Below, one piece after another: positions 23,985 to 35,700 of a stretch of DNA of 64,000 nucleotides. Origin of the DNA: Rhexocercosporidium sp. MPI-PUGE-AT-0058 (lineage: Eukaryota; Ascomycota; Leotiomycetes; Helotiales); assembly GCA_020746875.1 (NCBI GenBank), contig JAGTJL010000008.1, positions 248,001-312,000 of the forward strand, written 5' to 3'. The position numbers and the translations under genes are program-made. The notes beneath the pieces are model-generated. The model saw nothing but the letters and a program-made list of their open reading frames with translations. It had not been told where the DNA came from and ran no database searches. Within the stretch, counting starts at the first letter, position 1. The number at the start of each line of letters is the position of its first letter.

Positions 23985-25295
23985 CTACACATCCTCAGCA
24001 ACCACCTCATCAATCGATTCCCTCAAAATGCGGATCCCCTCTTTCATATCCCCCTCACTAATATTAAGTGGCGGGATAAACCTCAACGTATCATAGATGC
24101 TAGTCGTAAGCACCAACATATCCTTCTCCATGCACTTCTGCTGGATCTTCCCCGCATAGCCCTTCCCAGGTGCACACTCTAGAGCAAGCATAAGTCCCAG
24201 CCCTCGAACATCATGCACTATTTTTGCGGTCTTGCTATCATCCCTCACGGCTTCCAATGCACTCCTCAACTCATCTCCTCTAACTTTAACGTTCTCGAGG
24301 ATCTTCTCTTCTTGAAATGCCTTGGCCACTGCAATACCAGCTGCGCATGACACAGCATTACCAGCGTACGTCCCACCCATCGATCCTGGTTTTTGGAGAT
24401 CCATGAGTTCTTTCCGGGACACAATTCCAGAGAGTGGGAAGCCATTCGCGATTCCTTTCGCCATGATGAGGATATCAGGCCGGACGTCGTAATGCTCTAT
24501 CGCGAACATCTTGCCCGTGCGTCCGAAACCGCATTGAACCTCGTCGATAACGAGGAGGATGTTATTTTTATCGCATATCTCGCGCACTTTCGCTAGGTAG
24601 TCTGGGGGAGGAGGAACGTATCCTCCTTCGCCTAGGACGGTCTCGATGAAGATGGCTGCAGTGTCGCTGGCTGCGGTCTCTCGCTTGAGGAGTAACTCGA
24701 GTTGGAGAATGGGGTCCATGCAGCAGTTCTCAAAGGAGTATTTCCCGTCCGAGTGAGTCGAGATGGAGCATTGTTTGCAGTAGGGGAAGGGGACTGAGAA
24801 GACGCCTGGCATGAGAGGGGCGTAGTTCTCGCCGTACACTGTCTTGGAGCGGGTCATAGCCATGGTGCCAAAGGTGCGGCCGTGATATGAACCTTGCATG
24901 ACGATGACATTCTGTTTCTTGGTTGCGTGGCGGGCGAGTTTGACGGCTGCTTCGACTGCTTCCGAACCAGAGTTCCAGAAGAAGAACGTGTCGAGGGATT
25001 TATGTGGCATAAGTGGAAGTAGAGAGTCGATGAGGTCTAGGTACGGCTTCTGGAAAGCGATGTTGACCTGGCCGTGGACTAGTTTGCCGACTTGTGCTTG
25101 GGCAGCCTTTGTCACGCCCGGATGGCAGTGGCCCAAGTTGGTAACCCCTATGCCGGATGAGAAATCGAGGAGTTTGCGGCCGGATGTTGAAGTTACGTAG
25201 GAGCCGGAGCCGGATTCGAGGACTTCGGTTGAGAGACGACCAATTCCTTTGGCGACGTGCTGGACGCCGAATTGGGCGAGTTTGGAGAGACTCAT
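23985..25295 (-). CDS. Class III PLP aminotransferase, 4-aminobutyrate-transaminase-like
   Basis: One exon encodes 436 residues. It belongs to fold-type I class III (omega) aminotransferases, which use pyridoxal phosphate to move amino groups from omega-amines such as GABA to 2-oxo acids. Visible hallmarks are FSSGIGVTNLGHCHP, FFFWNSGSEAVEAAVKLAR, GSYHGRTFGTMAMT (PLP phosphate and stacking region), LLVIDEVQCGFGRTG (PLP Asp), IMAKGIANGFPLSG (Schiff-base Lys) and GGTYAGNAVSCAAG. The sequence resembles bacterial GabT-type enzymes more than the yeast Uga1 type, and it has no obvious mitochondrial leader. The exact amino donor is therefore open. It lies in tandem with, but is not linked to, the lysyl-tRNA synthetase. 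Confidence 0.9.
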   Translation of the reverse strand: MSLSKLAQFGVQHVAKGIGRLSTEVLESGSGSYVTSTSGRKLLDFSSGIGVTNLGHCHPGVTKAAQAQVGKLVHGQVNIAFQKPYLDLIDSLLPLMPHKSLDTFFFWNSGSEAVEAAVKLARHATKKQNVIVMQGSYHGRTFGTMAMTRSKTVYGENYAPLMPGVFSVPFPYCKQCSISTHSDGKYSFENCCMDPILQLELLLKRETAASDTAAIFIETVLGEGGYVPPPPDYLAKVREICDKNNILLVIDEVQCGFGRTGKMFAIEHYDVRPDILIMAKGIANGFPLSGIVSRKELMDLQKPGSMGGTYAGNAVSCAAGIAVAKAFQEEKILENVKVRGDELRSALEAVRDDSKTAKIVHDVRGLGLMLALECAPGKGYAGKIQQKCMEKDMLVLTTSIYDTLRFIPPLNISEGDMKEGIRILRESIDEVVAEDV

Positions 25296-25874
25296 TTTGA
25301 ATCGAGTGACTGCGCTCCTCCTCAGAGTGTTGATGTGGAGAGTGATCTAGCGAAGGAATGGTATGAGATGCCCAGGGTTTTGAGGGTTGGTAAGTAATTC
25401 AATTATCTTTCACAAAAATTTATTTGAAATGATCAAAGAAAGTTGGAAGTGAGGGGATGTCCAGGGCAGCCGTTGGGTTTAAGTGGGGCTACGGAATGCC
25501 CAGGCGAAAGTCTATTCCCATAGGCCAATCAGATATCTGACGTAGGTCAGAATACGGCAGCCAGTGGATCCTTTATCAGGGCTGAAGTTCGGAGCGAATG
25601 TTCGCCGCGAGTAAACAAAATGGGATTGCTTCGGATGCTGGTTATCAATTCTGTCTTGATTTTTCTCTTGCATGCATTAATTGAGAATTAGATATGAAAT
25701 AACTGGTGACTGGTGTGATTCGATTCATCTTTAATCTTTTTTTTTGTGATTGACTACAGCCAAAGCGTTTTCATTTCCTCAAGAGGTAATTCCTAGCCAG
25801 TTTCTACCATATCCATTTTGTAATTCCCTCCCCTTTCCACTCATTCATATCTTCGCTGCCAGTCCCTTACGCCA
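25296..25874. other. Intergenic, promoter of the aminotransferase gene
   Basis: No coding signal. It includes a T-rich tract at about 25732-25746 near the 3' end of the cupredoxin gene. Confidence 0.4.
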
Positions 25875-26853
25875 TCAAAGCAACCAACCCCCAAGAATTA
25901 CAGACAATCCCAACACAATCGACCACTCGCTTTTGCGGCCACCACTCGTCGTCGTAGCGGCAACACTAGGACTCGTACTCGCAGGTGTTCCAGAAGGAGA
26001 GGTCGTCGTACTGACAGCACTCCCAGCCGAGCTTCTACTAACCGTACCAGAACCAGAAGCGCTCGAACTAGTCGTAGATACAGGTACAGTTGACCCTCCA
26101 GCTCCGGTAGTAACAGTTACGCTTGATGGTACAGTCTCACTCGTCACAGTGGCGGATGGTCTGGGTGATGCTGGAGAGGGAGTGGTGGATGGTGATGAGC
26201 CAGTATCAGTACCACCTGTCGCAATCACACCTCCTTGGACGTCGCCTGGGGAGGATTGGCGCAAGGCGTTTTCGGCTGCACTGCGGTAGGCGGAGATGGT
26301 CTGGCCGGAGGGAGGGTTGATGACGGCGACCATACCGCTCTGGCAGTGGGAGCCTACGGAACAGTAGATCCAGGATGGGGAGGTGGAAGTGATGTTTATG
26401 GTGAAGGTGTGGTCCTGGGAGGTGGTTAGCTTTGGGTTGGAGACGATTGAAGGAGGGTTGCAAGGAGGGGAAAGAGGGTGAGAAGGGATGAGGGGGAAGA
26501 CGTACACCTGCCTGGTTTCCTTGGATGATGCCAGAGTAGAAGCCATCAGTGGCCGGTTGGCAAGGGGTGTCGAAAGAACTGAGAGCCACACTGTGACTTC
26601 CAAAGCCGCTGTAGAAGTGGAATCTGACGCTATTCACAGGTGCAGGATTAGTATATGCTCTCCATGTCTCTGGACTTGACTTGACTCGGACAGGTAAGAA
26701 AGGGAGCAAAATGGAGGGAACTCACGAGTCTCCCTCATTCGCAGTAAAGGAGTCAGGATCGAAGGTCAAACCTCCATTTCCGACTTTGACATCGATCGTG
26801 TCAGCAAATGCTGCGGTGGCGAAGCCGAGGAGTGTGATGAGGTGGGAATGCAT
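25875..26853 (-). CDS. Secreted serine-rich cupredoxin-like protein, probably GPI-anchored
   Basis: Three exons (26726..26853, 26506..26629, 25875..26414) give 263 residues. A signal peptide (MHSHLITLLGFATAAFA) leads into a plastocyanin-like cupredoxin domain (about residues 20-130). The likely copper ligands are a His in GFGSHSVALS and the Cys-His-Met set in YCSVGSHCQSGM. Residues 140-235 are almost pure Ser/Thr/Pro/Ala/Gly, a heavily O-glycosylated spacer. The C-terminus is a hydrophobic tail (WSIVLGLSVILGGWLL) after small residues, as expected for a GPI signal. Fungal relatives are extracellular wall proteins, many of which are induced during infection or development. The copper role is inferred from ligands only. 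The second intron donor is GTACGT, which gives frame-perfect joining. Confidence 0.85.
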
Positions 26854-28520
26854 CGTGAGTTTTGGGTATGAGTTTTGAGTATGAGTTTGGTGATCTTCGA
26901 AGCAGTGGTTTTACTGCAGATACCTCTGAGTAACTGTAGTCGAGGACGGCAAAATCCCAAGTTTGTGTAGAATATGTCGTCGCCGGTGTGACCGGAGGTG
27001 AATATCCGCAAGGCTGGCTACGTCTGTCTGTGTCAGGATACTCAGAATCAGACTCAACGGTAGGTGCAGGTATTTGCGAGACTTCAAACTCCAGAGCGAT
27101 GATAGCAAACCACAAAGCAGCGATCACAGATCCTCATATCATGTCGGGTCCAGCTCAGGAACGTTCGTCGGATGTTCGCATTCCCATTTTCTAACTGAAG
27201 CTTGTGAGCGCCTCCCGAGGTCAGGGCCAGGTCGTGCTGTTCATGTCATCACGCTGCGTTGTCTCTCTCCAATGACAACAGCTGCAGTCAGCCACATTCG
27301 CTTGGAAGTTGCACAGCCGGTTGATCTAAATCCTGTTCCGGATGGAAGAGGCTGGTTAGGCTTGATCGAACTTCTTAGCTTTCATTGCAGATTGGGAATA
27401 GGTCGAGACATTCGGATTGTGATGCGGTGAGCTGAAGCTGAGATGGCTGGGCAGCGGTCGAATGCACAGGGGCTTCCGGATGGGAAATTCCCGGCGCGGG
27501 GTAGACTTCTTCACGTGGGGAGGGTTGGAAAGATGTTTTGACCATTGGAGTCTGTATTTAGAGAGGTAAGCTGTCTAGAAGAAACATAGTTAGAGGGGGC
27601 ACTTGAAGATAGTACAGCTTTATTGATAAAAGAGTAGCCGGCGTTGCGTCATATAAAAAGAAACGAGCGTTTGAACACAACGAATGTGCGTGCGTGCTTC
27701 GAGTCTTGCAAATCAGCCTCCCCCAGGCAGGCTGCTTTGACAAGCGAGGCCATTTTCAACGATCTCCTTCGAAAACGGCCTCCCAGCTGCGACGTGCAAC
27801 AAAACTTTTGCCCTGATTGCCTGCCCGCTTGGAACAATCATGTGACCTCGAACTGCGAAGAATGATTCTCTTTTCGTGCTTCTTTGAATATAACCATATT
27901 TTGCTAAATTAAACCGAACATATCTAGTCAGTTGGTCAGTCAGTCCCGTTTCTTCTTCTTTTTTTTGGGTGTTCTTGCGCGCCATGTATGGTTGCGCAAA
28001 TAGAGTTCCACGTTCTGGACATCCGTAGCATCACATGACTCTCTCCCGCAGGCTAGCGAACTTGTCGTCAGCATAGCAGCATACCTCTAACCTCCGTCGG
28101 CAATTGCTTCGTTTCCTGCCTCCCGCTTCAATAATATATCATCCCATTTATTTCCATTGGCGGGCTGTGCCAAGCCGGCCTTCGGATGAAAGTTTCGAGT
28201 TCTGAGACGAGTTGAATCTTCGTTGATTAATCACGCCGCGAGGATACAAAAATCGTCGTGTCAGCACAGAAGACCAATCCCTAAGGAGACTTATTTCTTC
28301 ACTATCGCTTTCATCGAACCTTGTTCTAGTTGCAACCTCTTTCTTCCGGTCTATCTTCATACCGACGGGTGCTGTTGAACGTTGAAGTCTTGGAAGAGAT
28401 TGATCGACTGAAAAGGCTGCATATATAATAAAGCAGTCTTTCGAATCTGCATGCTGCGTCGAAATAAGCTCCAGCTGTGCAACCAGGTCCGAAGCGATCA
28501 GTCTCTAGCTATCTGACGAC
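26854..28520. other. Intergenic, nothing recognised
   Basis: This 1.7-kb region separates two divergent genes and must contain both promoters. I see no exon or RNA with support. Confidence 0.45.
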
Positions 28521-29345
28521 ATGGCGACACCCAACCTCGAGTTCTCGAAACTCAGCTCAGCAGCCTCGCTCTACACGCCTCCCTCCTTACCCACATCTCA
28601 AACTCCCAGTTCCGATCCAACAACAATCATAATCTGTCAATGGATGGGCGTCTCACCACGCTCACGGGCTCTCAACGCCGCGTATCTCAAATACCACACC
28701 CTCTACCCCGCAGCACGGATTCTTACTCTCAGATCTCTGCCAGAGTACTTCTTTACCATATCAACAGCATCTCGGCTGGCTGGTTTCAAACCTGTCATTT
28801 CCACTGTCGACACTGATCCTGACCCACGGGTTCTGGTCCATCTCTTCAGCAATGGTGGAGCATTGACTTTCACCGATGTGTGTACGGTGTATAGACAGTC
28901 CACTGGGAAGATTCTCCCTGTTCAAGCTCTCGTGCTGGATAGTGCGCCAGGTCAACCGACTTTACAGGAAAGCTGGACAGCGATGTCGATTGGTTTGCCA
29001 AAGGGACTGCTGTGGTTCCCTTCAGCGGCTGTGTTCGCTGCACTTTTAGGTATCGGACAGATCGGGAAATCTGTGTTTGGCATTTATGGACTTGTTTATA
29101 AGACAGCTGGGCTGCTGAATGACAGGACTTTGGTCGACAGAAAGGCGAAGAGGCTGTACGTCTTCAGCGAGAAGGATCGGTTGGTTGGGTATCGAGATGT
29201 GGAAAAGCATCTTGAGGAGTTTAGGCAAGGGGGCGGAGACGTGCTTGTTTTGAAGGAGACAGAGACGCCGCATGTTCAGCATATGATTTTGGATGGGGAG
29301 AGGTATTGGGAGAACGTACAGAAATTATGGAGGAGTACGGGGTGA
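28521..29345 (+). CDS. TMEM53/DUF829 family alpha/beta-hydrolase-like protein
   Basis: A single exon encodes 274 residues from the first ATG. The pattern is that of DUF829 (TMEM53-like) proteins: IIIICQWMGV strand at residues 35-44, HTLYPAARILTLRS, VLVHLFSNGGAL (a G/S-x-S-N-G-G nucleophile-elbow-like turn near residue 112), LVLDSAPGQP, a hydrophobic helix region GLLWFPSAAVFAALLGIG, LYVFSEKDRLVGYRDVEKH (acid region) and HVQHMILDGERYW (His). Vertebrate TMEM53 sits at the nuclear envelope or ER; activity of the fungal members is unknown. The catalytic-like Ser, Asp and His positions are all present. It is in tandem with the P450 gene, about 390 bases apart. Confidence 0.85.
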   Translation: MATPNLEFSKLSSAASLYTPPSLPTSQTPSSDPTTIIICQWMGVSPRSRALNAAYLKYHTLYPAARILTLRSLPEYFFTISTASRLAGFKPVISTVDTDPDPRVLVHLFSNGGALTFTDVCTVYRQSTGKILPVQALVLDSAPGQPTLQESWTAMSIGLPKGLLWFPSAAVFAALLGIGQIGKSVFGIYGLVYKTAGLLNDRTLVDRKAKRLYVFSEKDRLVGYRDVEKHLEEFRQGGGDVLVLKETETPHVQHMILDGERYWENVQKLWRSTG

Positions 29346-29731
29346 TGATTATAGAAGGGAATATTGACTGTGAATCTCTTGGATTCATTGGAACTTTTCA
29401 ACCTTGTTTGCCTCCAAAGTGAACGTCCTTTCTATCTTTCTTTCTTTTCAAATTTGGATTTCCCTTCATTCCCATAATCCAATCAGTTGGGGTGACACTG
29501 CAGGAAGCACTAGATCTGCCGGTGCAAGATCTACGTACAACTAAGGAAGTCGGCTCACATCAATTTATCGACACCGCGCCTTCCAAGTGAACGTTCAACT
29601 GGACGCTTTCCTCGTACCAATCTCTTCAACTTTGTCCCCTTCTGCCGAATCTCCAGCTATATCAAGACAGTCGGCATCTCGCGCCTCCGACATAGTCCCA
29701 GCGCTAGAATTGCACCTTTCAAACGACCACG
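29346..29731. other. Spacer before the P450 gene
   Basis: 386 bases with the probable P450 promoter and no other feature. Confidence 0.4.
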
Positions 29732-31615
29732 ATGCTCTCAACACTCTTCTCATTTTTCAAGCAGGGCTTCTCATTATACCCCACACTCACAACCCTCACA
29801 TTTTCCCTCCTTTTCTTTACCCTTACAATCTACCTCTCCGCACCACCCCGCCGTTTCCCCATCAATGCACCAACTCTCCCATCGTCATCAAAAGAGCAGA
29901 AGAAGCGCTGGCGGTGGAACAGCGATACGATGTTGTTGGAGGCATACAAACAGGTGGACCCTTCTAACAATCAGTCGTTGTTTTCATCAGAAGAAGAAAA
30001 GACTAACTCTTGAAACAAGTTCCCCGATCAAGTCTTCCAGATATGGACTTCTGAAGGGCCAGAGATTATTATCCCGCCTGTTTTTGTAGATGAATTGAAA
30101 GTCCTGCCTGACACTGTCCTTTCAGCTACTGAAGGAATGGCTGAGGTAAATCCAACTTTTTGTCTTGAGGCAGATGATTTGCTGATGGTTGGTGTAGATG
30201 TTCCAAAGTCGCCATACGACGATTCCAGTTGAGGAGAATCATTTCGGGATCCACTTTACAAAAACGATTTTGACGAAGAACATGAGTATATAGTCCTCTG
30301 CTCTACTGCTCACTAGTTCTCTGCGTGTTGAGACGGGATTTTTGATTGACTCATGCTAAACAGGCAAAGTTCTTCCCGGCATGATCGAAGAGCTAGATTT
30401 CGTCTTTCCTCAACATTTTCAAAGCTATCCCGGTATTGCTGCCTTTGCCAAAACATCTGATTCCTTGTTGATGTTTCTCTAGACTGGACACCAATCGAGC
30501 CTAACTTGAAGTTTATTCCCATGATCACCTCACTCGTAGCCCGGGTCTTTGTTGGACCCACACTCTGCCGCCTCCCTTCCTGGCTCCATACCAGCGAGTC
30601 TTACTCAAAAGATATCTTCATCGCCTCGTCTATCTTAAAGGTGTTCCCCTCATTCTCCAGATCCCTGCTCAAGAACCTGATACCACAAATTTGGAGTATA
30701 AGACGCCACAACCGAGAAGCGGCCAAGATCGTAGAAGAAGCACTAAGAGCTAAATTGAACAACGAAGGAGAGAAAGGCGAAAGCGACTTCGAAAACAGTA
30801 GAGACGCTACGCATGGGATCTGGGAGCTATTACCAGATGATCTGAAACGTGATTATGACTTCCAAGGACGTGGACAGTTGGGTCTCGCTGCCGCTGGTAT
30901 CCACACCAGTGCCCGGTTGTTAACACATGTTGTTTACAGCCTAGCGCAGTATCCGGAGTATACCTCGATGTTACGGAGAGAGATCGAGGATGTGAGAGCT
31001 AAGATGGGAGATGACACCGAGTGGACGGTCGAGATGTTGAGACGTTTGAAGAAACTGGATAGTTTCATGAAAGAGACTATGAGATTGTATTCTGGTGGTG
31101 TCAGTACGTCTTACTCTTGCTTTCGTCCCCAATGGTTTTTTCCACTCATGCTAATCCGATCAGCTTCTTTCCGCCGCAAAGTCCTCACCCCCACCACCCT
31201 CTCTAACGGCCTCGTCCTACCAGCTGGATCATACATCTCCGCACCCCTTTGCGCCATCGCCATCTCACCAGAAAACTACCCTTCGCCCACCCCGTTCGAC
31301 GGTCTCCGCTTCTACAATCTAAGCGACAGCGAGACCAGCGCTGGCTCGAACGTAAACATCAACCGCCACCAACTTACCAGTATTGCATCCACATCCCTCG
31401 CCTTCGGTATCGGCAAACACGCGTGTCCAGGCCGCTTCTTCGCCGCTGTGAAGGCGAAGCTGGTGCTTGTGGAGTTGCTGGAACGATATGAGTTTATGCT
31501 GAAGGAGAAGGAGGGGAGACCCGGAGAGGTGGTCTTTAATTCTTTGAGGGTTGTGAAGAAGGGTGGGGAGGTGTTGATTCGGGATTTGAAGTGTTTAAGG
31601 TACGAGGTAAAGTGA
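29732..31615 (+). CDS. Cytochrome P450 monooxygenase
   Basis: Six exons (29732..29953, 30020..30145, 30198..30285, 30364..30432, 30483..31103, 31164..31615) give 525 residues with every junction in frame. An N-terminal membrane anchor (LTTLTFSLLFFTLTIYLSAPPRRFP) places it on the ER. The heme-binding loop FGIGKHACPGRFFA has its thiolate Cys near residue 463. The ExxR pair is in KETMRLY. The I-helix reads AAAGIHTSARL, with Ser/Thr at the usual acid-alcohol region but His instead of the acidic residue of AGxDT, as in some biosynthetic P450s. The FQIWTSEG and FVGPTLCR segments resemble the fungal ent-kaurene-oxidase/CYP503-like clade. The substrate is unknown, and no terpene synthase or other cluster backbone is nearby. 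Confidence 0.92.
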
Positions 31616-33507
31616 AATTTGGGCAGGCGTAGATGTTGCTTGTTGTGATTGCTATATCGAAGCGAAAACAAAACATGCTTGGAAAACAGTCATTACTTTC
31701 TGGTGAATTTGCTTTGCTCAAAACTAATATATACAAAATACGCTACTCTATTTTCAAATGAGGAATAATTGTTAGCAATTTTTCTTCGCTATCATGGTTA
31801 TGATTCGTATGAAATCCTTTTTCTTTTGCAACTTTTCCTCTCAGGACCTTGGTGAAGATCGCGCTCGTTTAGCCCCAACCCTCGAGTCGCATTCCATTTA
31901 CCCAATTTCCCGTGCTGTGCAGCTTCCAAGCGCTCTGAGTAACTTAGAAATCCAAGACCCTATAAAACCAATTATCACCCTGAGGGCAGATTAAGGCATG
32001 GCTACACGCCAATGCTATTTTTTCACCATCAGTTCAAATCTAAAAGGCGAGCTGGGGGTGTTTGTTTACTTCAGTTGGTTTGTTGATTCAGCCAAGGTTT
32101 AATTGTCTGACTCGACGTGCGAAATCATAACCACAAGTTAAATGCAACACATGGGCCTTACACTAGGTAGAAACGAGCTGTTTAGGAGATTCAAATCGCT
32201 CTGTAACTTCAGGATAATGCCAAACCCTTCAACTTGCTCAAACTTTCAATCTGCGAACGCTTGAAGAGCCCAGCAATTGCGGCAGACAGAACCCCTCGTC
32301 ATTTCTCACCTCATCGTTGACCACAAACAACGAGGAACTGGGGTGAAAGCCAGGCTCTACCAGAGCGTTGGCAATGGATTCCTCTTTCGCCATCTTCCCG
32401 CTGTCCACGAGCGCTTTGTCCTTCTCCCTCTTCTCCAAGGCTTCATTATACTCATCTAATTCGCTCAACTTCCGCGCTGCGGATGCATCAAACTCTTCCG
32501 CATTATTAAATACCTCCTCACGCTTCGCCCACTCAGTAGCCTCCAAATGTTTTCATAACTTTTGAAGCCATGTTGCCACTCACAGCGCTCGCGTCTCCTA
32601 AAGGGTTGAACCACAGTAGGCAATCAGAATCAAGTCAAATATCCGAGAGTAAAGATAGTAACGACTAATGGCAGGGAAAGTTGTTGGCGCGACGGTAGAG
32701 AGAGTCTTCTAGCCTGCAAATCCTGAGCTCTCGGGTAGCCTATGTCTAGCCGGAGGCACCGAACTGCTGTTATTGATAACCGTCAGCACATATTGGATCC
32801 CGGGAACTCATCTTCGTAAGAGGTGGTTGGGTTGAGCATGAACAGCGGCGCTGCCGGCGCCAGTGAGCGCGTCGTTGACTTCCCTTCGAGCGTTGGGATC
32901 GATGCAGACATCGTGGATGGACGTAAAGTAGTGAGTTATGAGTGTGTTGCCGAAAAATCAAAGCAGGGCTCAAGATAGATAGCTACCGCTTCCAGTCGAG
33001 GAGCCTTAGTGTAAGGCTAGTTTGGTTCACTTATCTTTTCATTGAGGGCCGAGCAACGGACTAGATCCCATGGCCAGAATTCTGACAATGAGTGTTTAGA
33101 ATGGCTGTGCAATGATGGAACGGTCTGATATTCGAGCCTGTAGGCTAGCTAAAGACAAGATGAGATGTACTATAGGATGCAAGCGTTCTTCTCACCATCA
33201 CCGTCATCCACAGGAGAAAAATTCTGCTTTTCAAGTGAACATGCTCAAAAATGCTGATGAACGTGATTCTGATTCGATACGCGGAGCCCGTTTCTTATAT
33301 CGCAGTCCCTTTTCTCCAAGATTGGCAGAGGAGGACTTTATGTGGAAGAGCTGAAGGCGGATAAGATGATTTGTGAATTCTACGTGCCTAGAGCATGATG
33401 ATTGTATAGAATGATAGATTCGGGGAAACGCGATGCTTTTTCCTACTCTATCTTCTATACTAGCAAACATCGGAATCACTTAGCCCAGTCCTCTCAGTCT
33501 TGCCATC
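31616..33507. other. Mostly gene-free spacer with one coding-like fragment
   Basis: On the minus strand, 32238..32540 reads as a charged helical stretch (EATEWAKREEVFNNAEEFD, then KLSELDEYNEALEKREKDK) without its own ATG. Upstream pieces near 32830 (FMLNPTTSYEDEFPG) and 32600 (WFNPLGDASAVSGN) are in other frames. This could be a small intron-containing gene or a relic, and I cannot join it confidently. The remainder shows nothing recognisable. Confidence 0.3.
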
Positions 33508-35700
33508 TCACTTCCCACCCGTATCTCCTCCTGTCGAGACGATTTTTATTCTCCCCTCTAACCTCGGTGCAATAGCCTATCACAAGTTAGTCACCACGCC
33601 TCTCTAAAAATCACATCCATCAGCGAAACGGAAAGAAGACTCACCCTCGTCCAATCAACACTGAACTCCTGAATAGCATCACAGCACTCCGACGGCCCTT
33701 TCAGCCCCGCGAGTCGTCTCCACTTCCTCGTTACCTTCCTCGCGAGCTGAATCTGACGTTCTTGCTTCTCCGTCTCATCAGCAGCGTCATGCTTAATTAA
33801 CCCCGCGTTCGCAACGTCCGAATCGTCGTCCGAATCATCTAGTGTGCCATGAGGGTGGTCATCGGTCTTGTTGACATCACTCGGGTCGATCACAGGGTGA
33901 ACGCCATGCATGGAATCCTGGATTCCTTTCCAATGTCTGTCCATCCCTCTGCCCCAGTTCTTCCATTTGCCAAGGATCTTGAGACTCATGAAGTACTGTC
34001 TGATGATCATGCTGATCAAGATCCCGTTTTCTTCTGAGACGATCTCCTCCGCTTCTCCGCCTTCTGATTTGACAAGTAAGGAGTCGAATCCATCTTTCCC
34101 TCTCGCCATGTATCCTCTCGTGACGAGGACATATATTTTCTCCTTGTCCAGTAGCTTGCCGGCGATATTGACATATTTGACTCTGGAATTGGGTGGGCAG
34201 CTAGGATCAAATTCAAATTCAATGTTTGAGACTTGGGGGAAACGGCCTTCGAGTGCGGGATAGAGGGAGACGGAGTTTTCGATTGCTTCGAGGATGGCTT
34301 GGCCGGTGACTTTGATGACCACGCAGGGATCTTCAAAGGGGAAGCAGTTCATGATGTCTCTTGCTTTCAAGACGCCAGGTGGGTATATCTGATCGCCGCG
34401 GATGGTACCTGATGCAATTAGACAGCAGTCACCGCCGTAGTGGGTGCGCATGAGATCGCAGATGAAGTTGCCCATGTTGGATTCTTTTAGACGAACGGTG
34501 GTAAAACGTGCGTCGAGAGGGGACATGGTGTAACCGAGGGGTTTTCCTAATTTAGCCTTGAGTGACGTGGTGAGCTTTTCGGTCAATTTAAGAGTCTCGG
34601 TATCTTCTGCGATGCTCGACATTGCGTCTCTGCGGATGATACGGAAGTTCCATTTCTTGCTGCCGCCTCCTTGTCGTCTTGCTTCGATATAGCTCAGCTG
34701 TTTGAAGTCACTTCCTGAGCGTAGGACATGTGTGCTGTTGATGATGCTGTGATTATAGTAGTGGTCGTGACCTCCGAGTACGATATCGATCAGGCCGTCG
34801 GGTATCTTTTCCGCGAGTTTGTTGTCGTTTGGCTCTCTCTGGTGGGTAACGGCGATGATTATCTCAGCTCCTTGGGCTCTTAGACCAGGCACAAGTTCTT
34901 TGGCTACTGCTGAGACGGACTTGTAGACTAGGTCGGGTGGTAGCGAGTTGATCGTGTCCAGCCACTCTCGTTCGACCAGGCCGATGACACCGATTTTGAT
35001 ACCATTTGAGGATGTCAATATGTGTGTTTTCTTGGCGTTTCCTAGGGAGATATTCTCCCCAAGAGCTGGGTCTATCGTATAAAGTGAGTTGAGATTCTCG
35101 CTCAAAAAATGTGCTATGATTTACCTATGACATTCGCAAGTAGCCATGGAAATTTGCATTGGCCAGCAAGATGTCTGAACTGTCGCACACCAAAGTCTAG
35201 GTCGTGGTTCTGAAATTTGAATTAGCAGAGTCATGTCCAAGTCCAATCGACCTTCTACATACCCCGACACAAGCCACATCCGTTCCAATTCCGTTTAAAA
35301 CCGGTACCATGTGGCTTCCTATCAAGAACATATTAGCCTCTTTCAATACATCTCAACAACTCCCGTTTCACGTACCCTTCGTCACACTGCTCTCCAGACT
35401 GGGATTGAAAGCATCTCCAGAGAAGAAGGTGAGTAGATCCGGCTGACCCTTGAACTTCTCTCCATCACGGTACTCATTGCATAGCGTCTTGAATCGAGCA
35501 ATGCCACCTACAGGCTCAGCAGAAGATGCATCGACATGATACACTATTCGCAATCAAATATTAACATCAAAATATTTCGTCGTAGGGAAGGAGAGTTCAC
35601 CATCATTGAAATGCAGCAAACGGAGATCAGGCGGTGAGGAGACATCTCCAGCTGTATAGGTGACTCTCTCCTCTGCTGAGAAGTCGTCTTTAGAATCCAT
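33508..35700 (-). CDS. 5'-nucleotidase-like metallophosphoesterase (UshA/CD73 superfamily)
   Basis: Six exons (35601..35700, 35376..35543, 35263..35318, 35125..35209, 33645..35071, 33508..33576) give 634 residues. All metal-site motifs of the calcineurin-like phosphoesterase domain appear, several only after splicing: HFNDVYHVDA, FFSGDAFNPS, GNHDLDFG, AVTHQREPND and VLGGHDHYY. A C-terminal 5'-nucleotidase substrate domain follows (NMGNFICDLMRTHYGGDCCLI, MNCFPFEDPCVVIKVTG, ARGKDGFDSL). The last ~120 residues are acidic, then basic. No signal peptide is seen, so the protein is probably intracellular. The reading frame of exon 5 would run past 33645 to a stop at 33591, but a GTGAGT donor and TGATAG acceptor give the last exon ending in TGGDTGGK. 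The E-box pair at 36025-36043 lies upstream. Confidence 0.9.
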
